Below are positions 50,801 through 63,620 of a DNA stretch of 64,000 nucleotides, piece after piece. The DNA is from Azolla caroliniana (Eukaryota; Polypodiophyta), in the NCBI GenBank assembly GCA_043228905.1, contig JBHGNT010000050.1:115177-179176 (forward strand). The letters run 5' to 3'. Under the pieces are notes generated by a model. It was given only the letters and a program-made list of their open reading frames with translations, searched no databases and was not told the origin of the DNA. Each line of letters starts with the position of its first letter. Positions within the stretch are counted from its first letter, which is position 1. The translations under genes and the position numbers were made by a program.

Positions 50801-52625
50801 TTTGACCAGTTTAATTTACTCACTCGCTCTTCTCAACTCCCTCCTCAAATATGCTAATTTCCTCATGTCTCTCGACCTGAGTTTCAAAATCTCGATTTTT
50901 TAATTCTATGTCATAGCTAGCCTTGTTAGCTTCGATTCGCATGTTTGAACACAGAAATCCGATATCACACGAGCCAGGTATGACCATTTTAATTTACTCA
51001 CTCGCTCTTCTCAACTCCCTCCTCCAACATGCTAATTTCCTCATGTCTTTAGACGTCAGTTTCAAAATCTTGATTTTTTAATTCTATATCATAGCTAGCC
51101 TTGTTAGCTTCGATTTGCATGTTTGAACACAGAAATCCGATATCACACGAGCCAGGTATGACCATTTTAATTTACTCACACGCTCTTCTCAACTCCCTCC
51201 TCAAATATGCTAATTTCGGCATGTCTCTCGACCTGAGTTTCAAAATCTTGATTTTTTAATTCTATATCATAGCTAGCCTTGTTAGTTTCGATTCGCATGT
51301 TTGAACACAGAAATCCGATATCACACGAGCCAGGTATGACCATTTTAATTTACTCACTCGCTCTTCTCAACTCCCTCCTCAAATATTCTAATTTCCTCAT
51401 GTCTCTCGACCTGAGTTTCAAAATCTTGATTTTTTAATTCTATATCATAGCTAGCCTTGTTAGTTTCGATTCGCATGTTTGAACACAGAAATCCGATATC
51501 ACACGAGCCAGGTATGACCATTTTAATTTACTCACTCGCTCTTCTCAACTCCCTCCTCAAATATTCTAATTTCCTCATGTCTCTCGACCTGAGTTTCAAA
51601 ATCTCGATTTTTTAATTCTATGTCATAGCTAGCCTTGTTAGCTTCGATTCACATGTTTGAACACAGAAATCCGATATCACACGAGCCAGGTATGACCATT
51701 TTAATTTACTCACTCGCTCTTCTCAACTCCCTCCTCCAACATGCTAATTTCCTCATGTCTTTTGACGTCAGTTTCAAAATCTCGATTTTTTAATTCTATA
51801 TCATAGCTAGCCTTGTTAGCTTCGATTTGCATGTTTGAACACAGAAATCCGATATCACACGAGCCAGGTATGACCATTTTAATTTACTCACACGCTCTTC
51901 TCAACTCCCTCCTCAAATATGCTAATTTCGGCATGTCTCTCGACCTGAGTTTCAAAATCTTGATTTTTTAATTCTATATCATAGCTAGCCTTGTTAGTTT
52001 CGATTCGCATGTTTGAACACAGAAATCCGATATCACACGAGCCAGGTATGACCATTTTAATTTACTCACTCGCTCTTCTCAACTCCCTCCTCAAATATTC
52101 TAATTTCCTCATGTCTCTCGACCTGAGTTTCAAAATCTCGATTTTTTAATTCTATGTCATAGCTAGCCTTGTTAGCTTCGATTCGCATGTTTGAACACAG
52201 AAATCCGATATCACACGAGCCAGGTATGACCATTTTAATTTACTCACTCGCTCTTCTCAACTCCCTCCTCAAATATGCTAATTTCTTCATGTCTCTCGAC
52301 CTGAGTTTCAAAATCTCGATTTTTTAATTCTATATCATAGCTAGCCTTGTTAGTTTCGATTCGCATGTTTGAACACAGAAATCCGATATCACACGAGCCA
52401 GGTATGACCATTTTAATTTACTCACTCGCTCTTCTCAACTCCCTCCTCCAACATGCTAATTTCCTCATGTCTTTTGACGTCAGTTTCAAAATCTTGATTT
52501 TTTAATTCTATATCATAGCTAGCCTTGTTAGTTTCGATTTGCATGTTTGAACACAGAAATCCGATATCACACGAGCCAGGTATGACCATTTTAATTTACT
52601 CACACGCTCTTCTCAACTCCCTCCT

Positions 52626-53757
52626 CCAGCATGCTAATTTCCTCATGTCTTTCGACGTCAGTTTCGAAATCACGATTTTTTAAGTCTATATCATAGCTAG
52701 CCTTGTGAGCTTCGATTTGCATGTTTGAACACAGAAATCCGATATCACACGAGCCAGGTATGACCATTTTAATTTACTCACGGGCTCTTCTCAACTCCCT
52801 CCTCAAATATGCTAATTTCCTCATGTCTCTCGACCTGAGTTTCAAAATCTCGATTTTTTAATTCTATATCATAGCTAGCCTTGTTAGTTTCGATTCGCAT
52901 GTTTGAACAGAGAAATCCGATATCACACGAGCCAGGTATGACCATCTCTTCTCAACTCCCTCCTCAAATATGCTAATTTCTTCATGTCTCTCGACCTGAG
53001 TTTCAAAATCTCGATTTTTTAATTCTATTTCATAGCTAGCCTTGTTAGTTTCGATTCGCATGTTTGAACACAGAAATCCGATATCACACGAGCCAGGTAT
53101 GACCATTTTAATTTACTCACTCGCTCTTCTCAACTCCCTCCTCAAATATGCTAATTTCTTCATGTCTCTCGACCTGAGTTTCAAAATCTCGATTTTTTAA
53201 TTCTATATCATAGCTAGCCTTGTTAGTTTCGATTCGCATGTTTGAACACAGAAATCCGATATCACACGAGCCAGGTATGACCATTTTAATTTACTCACTC
53301 GCTCTTCTCAACTCCCTCCTCCAGCATGCTAATTTCCTCATGTCTTTCGACGTCAGTTTCGAAATCACGATTTTTTAAGTCTATATCATAGCTAGCCTTG
53401 TTAGTTTCGATTCGCATGTTTGAACACAGAAATCCGATATCACACGAGCCAGGTATGACCATTTTAATTTACTCACACGCTCTTCTCAACTCCCTCCTCA
53501 AATATGCTAATTTCTTCATGTCTCTCGACCTGAGTTTCAAAATCTCGATTTTTTAATTCTATATCATAGCTAGCCTTGTTAGCTTCGATTCGCATGTTTG
53601 AACACAGAAATCCGATATCACACGAGCCAGGTATGACCATTTTAATTTACTCACTGGCTCTTCTCAACTCCCTCCTCAAATATGCTAATTTCCTCATGTC
53701 TCTTGACCTGAGTTTCAAAATCTCGATTTTTTAATTCTATATCATAGCTAGCCTTGT
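52626..53757 (+). repeat. 9-monomer-offset repeat, first copy
   Basis: Recurs at 54,211-55,359, an offset of 9 x 178 minus the 17-bp deletion that only this copy carries. The marker ccagcatg followed by gtttcgaaatcacg and taagtctat is at 52,626 and 54,211 and at 53,321 and 54,923. After about 53,757 the copies take different variants (gattcacatg against gattcgcatg). Confidence 0.85.
52930..52960 (+). other. 17-bp deletion giving a 161-bp monomer
   Basis: gaccat joins directly to ctcttctcaact at 52,945/52,946; the tttaatttactcactcg between them is missing. Anchors 52,898 and 53,059 are 161 bp apart. The duplicate monomer at about 54,530 is complete, so the deletion followed the duplication. 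By changing the frame it creates the chance 80-codon minus-strand open frame at 52,864-53,106. Confidence 0.92.
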
Positions 53758-54210
53758 TAGCTTCGATTCACATGTTTGAACACAGAAATCCGATATCACA
53801 CGAGCCAGGTATGACCATTTTAATTTACTCACTCGCTCTTCTCAACTCCCTCCTCCAACATGCTAATTTCCTCATGTCTTTTGACGTCAGTTTCAAAATC
53901 TCGATTTTTTAATTCTATATCATAGCTAGCCTTGTTAGCTTCGATTCGCATGTTTGAACACAGAAATCCGATATCACACGAGCCAGGTATGACCATTTTA
54001 ATTTACTCACTCGCTCTTCTCAACTCCCTCCTCAAATATGCTAATTTCTTCATGTCTCTCGACCTGAGTTTCAAAATCTCGATTTTTTAATTCTATATCA
54101 TAGCTAGCCTTGTTAGTTTCGATTCGCATGTTTGAACACAGAAATCCGATATCACACGAGCCAGGTATGACCATTTTAATTTACTCACTCGCTCTTCTCA
54201 ACTCCCTCCT

Positions 54211-55359
54211 CCAGCATGCTAATTTCCTCATGTCTTTCGACGTCAGTTTCGAAATCACGATTTTTTAAGTCTATATCATAGCTAGCCTTGTGAGCTTCGA
54301 TTTGCATGTTTGAACACAGAAATCCGATATCACACGAGCCAGGTATGACCATTTTAATTTACTCACGGGCTCTTCTCAACTCCCTCCTCAAATATGCTAA
54401 TTTCCTCATGTCTCTCGACCTGAGTTTCAAAATCTCGATTTTTTAATTCTATATCATAGCTAGCCTTGTTAGTTTCGATTCGCATGTTTGAACAGAGAAA
54501 TCCGATATCACACGAGCCAGGTATGACCATTTTAATTTACTCACTCGCTCTTCTCAACTCCCTCCTCAAATATGCTAATTTCTTCATGTCTCTCGACCTG
54601 AGTTTCAAAATCTCGATTTTTTAATTCTATTTCATAGCTAGCCTTGTTAGTTTCGATTCGCATGTTTGAACACAGAAATCCGATATCACACGAGCCAGGT
54701 ATGACCATTTTAATTTACTCACTCGCTCTTCTCAACTCCCTCCTCAAATATGCTAATTTCTTCATGTCTCTCGACCTGAGTTTCAAAATCTCGATTTTTT
54801 AATTCTATATCATAGCTAGCCTTGTTAGTTTCGATTCGCATGTTTGAACACAGAAATCCGATATCACACGAGCCAGGTATGACCATTTTAATTTACTCAC
54901 TCGCTCTTCTCAACTCCCTCCTCCAGCATGCTAATTTCCTCATGTCTTTCGACGTCAGTTTCGAAATCACGATTTTTTAAGTCTATATCATAGCTAGCCT
55001 TGTTAGTTTCGATTCGCATGTTTGAACACAGAAATCCGATATCACACGAGCCAGGTATGACCATTTTAATTTACTCACACGCTCTTCTCAACTCCCTCCT
55101 CAAATATGCTAATTTCTTCATGTCTCTCGACCTGAGTTTCAAAATCTCGATTTTTTAATTCTATATCATAGCTAGCCTTGTTAGCTTCGATTCGCATGTT
55201 TGAACACAGAAATCCGATATCACACGAGCCAGGTATGACCATTTTAATTTACTCACTGGCTCTTCTCAACTCCCTCCTCAAATATGCTAATTTCCTCATG
55301 TCTCTTGACCTGAGTTTCAAAATCTCGATTTTTTAATTCTATATCATAGCTAGCCTTGT
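54211..55359 (+). repeat. 9-monomer-offset repeat, second copy
   Basis: Full-length version of 52,626-53,757. The ccagcatg monomer begins yet again at 55,813 (1,602 bp on), but that third copy runs only about 1.5 monomers before diverging. Confidence 0.84.
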
Positions 55360-55854
55360 TAGTTTCGATTCGCATGTTTGAACACAGAAATCCGATATCA
55401 CACGAGCCAGGTATGACCATTTTAATTTACTCACACGCTCTTCTCAACTCCCTCCTCAAATATGCTAATTTCTTCATGTCTCTCGACCTGAGTTTCAAAA
55501 TCTCGATTTTTTAATTCTATATCATAGCTAGCCTTGTTAGCTTCGATTTACATGTTTGAACACAGAAATCCGATATCACACGAGCCAGGTATGACCATTT
55601 TAATTTACTCAATGGCTCTTCTCAACTCCCTCCTCAAATATGCTAATTTCCTCATGTCTCTCGACCTGAGTTTCAAAATCACGATTTTTTAATTCTATAT
55701 CATAGCTAGCCTTGTTAGCTTCGATTCGCATGTTTGAACACAGAAATCCGATATCACACGAGCCAGGTATGACCATTTTAATTTACTCACTCGCTCTTCT
55801 CAACTCCCTCCTCCAGCATGCTAATTTCCTCATGTCTTTCGACGTCAGTTTCGA

Positions 55855-57605
55855 AATCACGATTTTTTAAGTCTATATCATAGCTAGCCTTGTGAGCTTC
55901 GATTTGCATGTTTGAACACAGAAATCCGATATCACACGAGCCAGGTATGACCATTTTAATTTACTCACGGGCTCTTCTCAACTCCCTCCTCAAATATGCT
56001 AATTTCCTCATGTCTCTCGACCTGAGTTTCAAAATCTCGATTTTTTAATTCTATATCATAGCTAGCCTTGTTAGCTTCGATTTGCATGTTTGAACACAGA
56101 AATCCGATATCACACGAGCCAGGTATGACCATTTTAATTTACTCACCGGCTCTTCTCAACTCCCTCCTCAAATATGCTAATTTCCTCATGTCTCTCGACC
56201 TGAGTTTCAAAATCTCGATTTTTTAATTCTATATCATAGCTAGCCTTGTTAGCTTCGATTTGCATGTTTGAACACAGAAATCCGATATCACACGAGCCAG
56301 GTATGACCATTTTAATTTACTCACTGACTCTTCTCAACTCCCTCCTCCAGCATGCTAATTTCCTCATGTCTCTCGACCTGAGTTTCAAAATCTCGATTTT
56401 TTAATTCTATATCATAGCTAGCCTTGTTAGTTTCGATTCGCATGTTTGAACACAGAAATCCGATATCACACGAGCCAGGTATGACCATTTTAATTTACTC
56501 ACACGCTCTTCTCAACTCCCTCCTCAAATATGCTAATTTCTTCATGTCTCTCGACCTGAGTTTCAAAATCTCGATTTTTTAATTCTATATCATAGCTAGC
56601 CTTGTTAGCTTCGATTTACATGTTTGAACACAGAAATCCGATATCACACGAGCCAGGTATGACCATTTTAATTTACTCACTAGCTCTTCTCAACTCCCTC
56701 CTCAAATATGCTAATTTCTTCATGTCTCTCGACCTGAGTTTCAAAATCTCGATTTTTTAATTCTATATCATAGCTAGCCTTGTTAGCTTCGATTCGCATG
56801 TTTGAACACAGAAATCCGATATCACACGAGCCAGGTATGACCATTTTAATTTACTCACTGGCTCTTCTCAACTCCCTCCTCAAATATGCTAATTTCCTCA
56901 TGTCTCTTGACCTGAGTTTCAAAATCTCGATTTTTTAATTCTATATCATAGCTAGCCTTGTTAGTTTCGATTCGCATGTTTGAACACAGAAATCCGATAT
57001 CACACGAGCCAGGTATGACCATTTTAATTTACTCACACGCTCTTCTCAACTCCCTCCTCAAATATGCTAATTTCTTCATGTCTCTCGACCTGAGTTTCAA
57101 AATCTCGATTTTTTAATTCTATATCATAGCTAGCCTTGTTAGCTTCGATTTACATGTTTGAACACAGAAATCCGATATCACACGAGCCAGGTATGACCAT
57201 TTTAATTTACTCACTGGCTCTTCTCAACTCCCTCCTCAAATATGCTAATTTCCTCATATCTCTCGACCTGAGTTTCAAAATCTCGATTTTTTAATTCTAT
57301 ATCATAGCTAGCCTTGTTAGTTTCGATTTGCATGTTTGAACACAGAAATCCGATATCACACGAGCCAGGTATGACCATTTTAATTTACTCACTGGCTCTT
57401 CTCAACTCCCTCCTCAAATATGCTAATTTCTTCATGTCTCTCGACCTGAGTTTCAAAATCTCGATTTTTTAATTCTATATCATAGCTAGCCTTGTTAGCT
57501 TCGATTCGCATGTTTGAACACAGAAATCCGATATCACACGAGCCAGGTATGACCATTTTAATTTACTCACTGGCTCTTCTCAACTCCCTCCTCAAATATG
57601 CTAAT
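55855..57605 (+). repeat. 18-monomer-offset repeat, first copy (3,204 bp)
   Basis: About 1.75 kb recurs 3,204 bp (18 x 178) on: ccagcatg at 56,347 and 59,551, catatctc at 57,255 and 60,459. Part of the same order (ccagcatg, gatttacatg, catatctc) appears a third time at 62,221-62,600, in shortened form. Confidence 0.84.
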
Positions 57606-59058
57606 TTCTTCATGTCTCTCGACCTGAGTTTCAAAATCTCGATTTTTTAATTCTATATCATAGCTAGCCTTGTTAGCTTCGATTCGCATGTTTGAACACA
57701 GAAATCCGATATCACACGAGCCAGGTATGACCATTTTAATTTACTCACTCGCTCTTCTCAACTCCCTCCTCAAATATGCTAATTTCCTCATGTCTCTCGA
57801 CCTGAGTTTCAAAATCACTATTTTTTAATTCTATATCATAGCTAGCCTTGTTAGTTTCGATTCGCATGTTTGAACACAGAAATCCGATATCACACGAGCC
57901 AGGTATGACCATTTTAATTTACTCAGTCGCTCTTCTCAACTCCCTCCTCCAGCATGCTAATTTCCTCATGTCTCTCGACGTCAGTTTCGAAATCACGATT
58001 TTTTAAGTCTATATCATAGCTAGCCTTGTTAGTTTCGATTCGCATGTTTGAACACAGAAATCCGATATCACACGAGCCAGGTATGACCATTTTAATTTAC
58101 TCACACGCTCTTCTCAACTCCCTCCTCAAATATGCTAATTTCCTCATGTCTCTCGACCTGAGTTTCAAAATCTCGATTTTTTAATTCTATATCATAGCTA
58201 GCCTTGTTAGCTTCGATTCGCATGTTTGAACACAGAAATCCGATATCACACGAGCCAGGTATGACCATTTTAATTTACTCACTGGCTCTTCTCAACTCCC
58301 TCCTCAAATATGCTAATTTCCTCATGTCTCTTGACCTGAGTTTCAAAATCTCGATTTTTTAATTCTATATCATAGCTAGCCTTGTTAGCTTCGATTTGCA
58401 TGTTTGAACACTGAAATCCGATATCACACGAGCCAGGTATGACCATTTTAATTTACTCACGGGCTCTTCTCAACTCCCTCCTCAAATATGCTAATTTCCT
58501 CATGTCTCTCGACCTGAGTTTCAAAATCACGATTTTTTAATTCTATATCATAGCTAGCCTTGTTAGTTTCGATTCGCATGTTTGAACACAGAAATCCGAT
58601 ATCACACGAGCCAGGTATGACCATTTTAATTTACTCACTCGCTCTTCTCAACTCCCTCCTCCAGCATGCTAATTTCCTCATGTCTTTCGACGTCAGTTTC
58701 GAAATCACGATTTTTTAAGTCTATATCATAGCTAGCCTTGTTAGTTTCGATTCGCATGTTTGAACACAGAAATCCGATATCACACGAGCCAGGTATGACC
58801 ATTTTAATTTACTCACACGCTCTTCTCAACTCCCTCCTCAAATATGCTAATTTCTTCATGTCTCTCGACCTGAGTTTCAAAATCTCGATTTTTTAATTCT
58901 ATATCATAGCTAGCCTTGTTAGTTTCGATTCGCATGTTTGAACACAGAAATCCGATATCACACGAGCCAGGTATGACCATTTTAATTTACTCACTGGCTC
59001 TTCTCAACTCCCTCCTCAAATATGCTAATTTCCTCATGTCTCTCGACCTGAGTTTCAA

Positions 59059-60809
59059 AATCACGATTTTTTAAGTCTATATCATAGCTAGCCTTGTGAG
59101 CTTCGATTTGCATGTTTCAACACAGAAATCCGATATCACACGAGCCAGGTATGACCATTTTAATTTACTCACGGGCTCTTCTCAACTCCCTCCTCAAATA
59201 TGCTAATTTCCTCATGTCTCTCGACCTGAGTTTCAAAATCTCGATTTTTTAATTCTATATCATAGCTAGCCTTGTTAGCTTCGATTTGCATGTTTGAACA
59301 CAGAAATCCGATATCACACGAGCCAGGTATGACCATTTTAATTTACTCACCGGCTCTTCTCAACTCCCTCCTCAAATATGCTAATTTCCTCATGTCTCTC
59401 GACCTGAGTTTCAAAATCTCGATTTTTTAATTCTATATCATAGCTAGCCTTGTTAGCTTCGATTTGCATGTTTGAACACAGAAATCCGATATCACACGAG
59501 CCAGGTATGACCATTTTAATTTACTCACTGACTCTTCTCAACTCCCTCCTCCAGCATGCTAATTTCCTCATGTCTCTCGACCTGAGTTTCAAAATCTCGA
59601 TTTTTTAATTCTATATCATAGCTAGCCTTGTTAGTTTCGATTCGCATGTTTGAACACAGAAATCCGATATCACACGAGCCAGGTATGACCATTTTAATTT
59701 ACTCACACGCTCTTCTCAACTCCCTCCTCAAATATGCTAATTTCTTCATGTCTCTCGACCTGAGTTTCAAAATCTCGATTTTTTAATTCTATATCATAGC
59801 TAGCCTTGTTAGCTTCGATTTACATGTTTGAACACAGAAATCCGATATCACACGAGCCAGGTATGACCATTTTAATTTACTCACTAGCTCTTCTCAACTC
59901 CCTCCTCAAATATGCTAATTTCTTCATGTCTCTCGACCTGAGTTTCAAAATCTCGATTTTTTAATTCTATATCATAGCTAGCCTTGTTAGCTTCGATTCG
60001 CATGTTTGAACACAGAAATCCGATATCACACGAGCCAGGTATGACCATTTTAATTTACTCACTGGCTCTTCTCAACTCCCTCCTCAAATATGCTAATTTC
60101 CTCATGTCTCTGGACCTGAGTTTCAAAATCTCGATTTTTTAATTCTATATCATAGCTAGCCTTGTTAGTTTCGATTCGCATGTTTGAACACAGAAATCCG
60201 ATATCACACGAGCCAGGTATGACCATTTTAATTTACTCACACGCTCTTCTCAACTCCCTCCTCAAATATGCTAATTTCTTCATGTCTCTCGACCTGAGTT
60301 TCAAAATCTCGATTTTTTAATTCTATATCATAGCTAGCCTTGTTAGCTTCGATTTACATGTTTGAACACAGAAATCCGATATCACACGAGCCAGGTATGA
60401 CCATTTTAATTTACTCACTGGCTCTTCTCAACTCCCTCCTCAAATATGCTAATTTCCTCATATCTCTCGACCTGAGTTTCAAAATCTCGATTTTTTAATT
60501 CTATATCATAGCTAGCCTTGTTAGTTTCGATTTGCATGTTTGAACACAGAAATCCGATATCACACGAGCCAGGTATGACCATTTTAATTTACTCACTGGC
60601 TCTTCTCAACTCCCTCCTCAAATATGCTAATTTCTTCATGTCTCTCGACCTGAGTTTCAAAATCTCGATTTTTTAATTCTATATCATAGCTAGCCTTGTT
60701 AGCTTCGATTCGCATGTTTGAACACAGAAATCCGATATCACACGAGCCAGGTATGACCATTTTAATTTACTCACTGGCTCTTCTCAACTCCCTCCTCAAA
60801 TATGCTAAT
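59059..60809 (+). repeat. 18-monomer-offset repeat, second copy
   Basis: Copy of 55,855-57,605 with private changes catgtttcaacac (about 59,118) and tctggacctg (about 60,112). It ends where the next monomer has tttcctcatgtctcttgacc in place of tttcttcatgtctctcgacc. Confidence 0.83.
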
Positions 60810-62639
60810 TTCCTCATGTCTCTTGACCTGAGTTTCAAAATCTCGATTTTTTAATTCTATATCATAGCTAGCCTTGTTAGTTTCGATTCGCATGTTTGAA
60901 CACAGAAATCCGATATCACACGAGCCAGGTATGACCATTTTAATTTACTCACACGCTCTTCTCAACTCCCTCCTCAAATATGCTAATTTCTTCATGTCTC
61001 TCGACCTGAGTTTCAAAATCTCGATATTTTAATTCTATATCATAGCTAGCCTTGTTAGTTTCGATTCGCATGTTTGAACAGAGAAATCCGATATCACACG
61101 AGCCAGGTATGACCATTTTAATTTACTCACTCGCTCTTCTCAACTCCCTCCTCAAATATGCTAATTTCTACATGTCTCTCGACCTGAGTTTCAAAATCTC
61201 GATTTTTTAATTCTATTTCATAGCTAGCCTTGTTAGTTTCGATTCGCATGTTTGAACACAGAAATCCGATATCACACGAGCCAGGTATGACCATTTTAAT
61301 TTACTCACTCGCTCTTCTCAACTCCCTCCTCAAATATGCTAATTTCTTCATGTCTCTCGACCTGAGTTTCAAAATCTCGATTTTTTAATTCTATATCATA
61401 GCTAGCCTTGTTAGTTTCGATTCGCATGTTTGAACACAGAAATCCGATATCACACGAGCCAGGTATGACCATTTTAATTTACTCACTCGCTCTTCTCAAC
61501 TCCCTCCTCAAATATGCTAATTTCCTCATGTCTCTCGACCTGAGTTTCAAAATCTCGATATTTTAATTCTATATCATAGCTAGCCTTGTTAGCTTCGATT
61601 TGCATGTTTGAACACTGAAATCCGATATCACACGAGCCAGGTATGACCATTTTAATTTACTCACTGGCTCTTCTCAACTCCCTCCTCAAATATGCTAATT
61701 TCCTCATGTCTCTCGACCTGAGTTTCAAAATCACGATTTTTTATTTCTATATCATAGCTAGCCTTGTTAGTTTCGATTCGCATGTTTGAACACAGAAATC
61801 CGATATCACACGAGCCAGGTATGACCATTTTAATTTACTCACTCGCTCTTCTCAACTCCCTCCTCCAGCATGCTAATTTCCTCATGTCTCTCGACCTGAG
61901 TTTCGAAATCACGATTTTTTAAGTCTATATCATAGCTAGCCTTGTGAGCTTCGATTTGCATGTTTGAACACAGAAATCCGATATCACACGAGCCAGGTAT
62001 GACCATTTTAATTTACTCACGGGCTCTTCTCAACTCCCTCCTCAAATATGCTAATTTCCTCATGTCTCTCGACCTGAGTTTCAAAATCTCGATTTTTTAA
62101 TTCTATATCATAGCTAGCCTTGTTAGCTTCGATTTGCATGTTTGAACACAGAAATCCGATATCACACGAGCCAGGTATGACCATTTTAATTTACTCACTG
62201 ACTCTTCTCAACTCCCTCCTCCAGCATGCTAATTTCCTCATGTCTCTCGACCTGAGTTTCAAAATCTCGATTTTTTAATTCTATATCATAGCTAGCCTTG
62301 TTAGTTTCGATTCGCATGTTTGAACACAGAAATCCGATATCACACGAGCCAGGTATGACCATTTTAATTTACTCACACGCTCTTCTCAACTCCCTCCTCA
62401 AATATGCTAATTTCTTCATGTCTCTCGACCTGAGTTTCAAAATCTCGATTTTTTAATTCTATATCATAGCTAGCCTTGTTAGCTTCGATTTACATGTTTG
62501 AACACAGAAATCCGATATCACACGAGCCAGGTATGACCATTTTAATTTACTCACTGGCTCTTCTCAACTCCCTCCTCAAATATGCTAATTTCCTCATATC
62601 TCTCGACCTGAGTTTCAAAATCACGATTTTTTAATTCTA

Positions 62640-63620
62640 TATCATAGCTAGCCTTGTTAGTTTCAATTCGCATGTTTGAACACAGAAATCCGATATCACA
62701 CGAGCCAGGTATGACCATTTTAATTTACTCACTCGCTCTTCTCAACTCCCTCTTCAAATATGCTAATTTCCTCATGTCTTTCGACGTCAGTTTCAAAATC
62801 TTGATTTTTTAATTCTATATCATAGCTAGCCTTGTTAACTTCGATTCGCATGTTTGAACACAGAAATCCAATATCACACGAGCCAGGTATGACCATTTTA
62901 ATTTACTCACTCGCTCTTCTCAACTCCCTCCTCAAATATGTTAATTTCCTCATGTCTCTCGACCTGAGTTTCAAAATCACGATTTTTTAATTCTATATCA
63001 TAGCTAGCCTTGTTAGCTTCGATTCGCATGTTTGAACACAGAAATCCGATATCACACGAGCCAGGTATGACCATTTTAATTTACTCACTCGCTCTTCTCA
63101 ACTCCCTCCTCAAATATGCTAATTTCCGCATGTCTCTCGATCTGAGTTTCAAAATCTCGATTTTTTAATTCTATATCATACCTAGCGTTCTTAGTTTCAA
63201 TTCGCATGTTTGAACACAGAAATCCGATATCACACGAGCTAGGTATGACCATTTTAATTTACTCCCTCGCTCTTCTCAACTCCCTCCTCCAGCATGCTAA
63301 TTTCCTCATGTCTCTCGACCTGAGTTTCAAAATCACGATTTTTTAAGTCTATATCATAGCTAGCCTTGTTAGTTTCGATTTGCATGTTTGAACACAGAAA
63401 TCCGATATCACACGAGCTAGGTATGACCATTTTAATTTACTCACTGGCTCTCCTGAACTCCCTCCTCAAATATGCTAATTTCCTCATGTCTCTCGACCTG
63501 AGTTTCAAAATCTCGATTTTTTAATTCTATATCATAGCTAGCGTTCTTAGTTTCAATTCGCATGTTTGAACACAGAAATCCGATATCACACGAGCCAGGT
63601 ATGACCATTTTAATTTACTC
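62640..63620 (+). repeat. Slightly more diverged monomers near the right edge
   Basis: Several changes rare elsewhere cluster here: tttcaattcgcatg (three monomers), atccaatatc, tactccctcgctc, ggctctcctgaactcc, gagctaggtatg, and gttcttagtttc. The 178-bp spacing is unbroken. It may be an older segment, not yet homogenised, or the approach to a local domain edge. The final 380 bp return to the common type. Confidence 0.6.

Noticed and set aside
52864-53106. 80-codon minus-strand frame
   Set aside because: Produced by the 17-bp deletion; otherwise pure antisense satellite.
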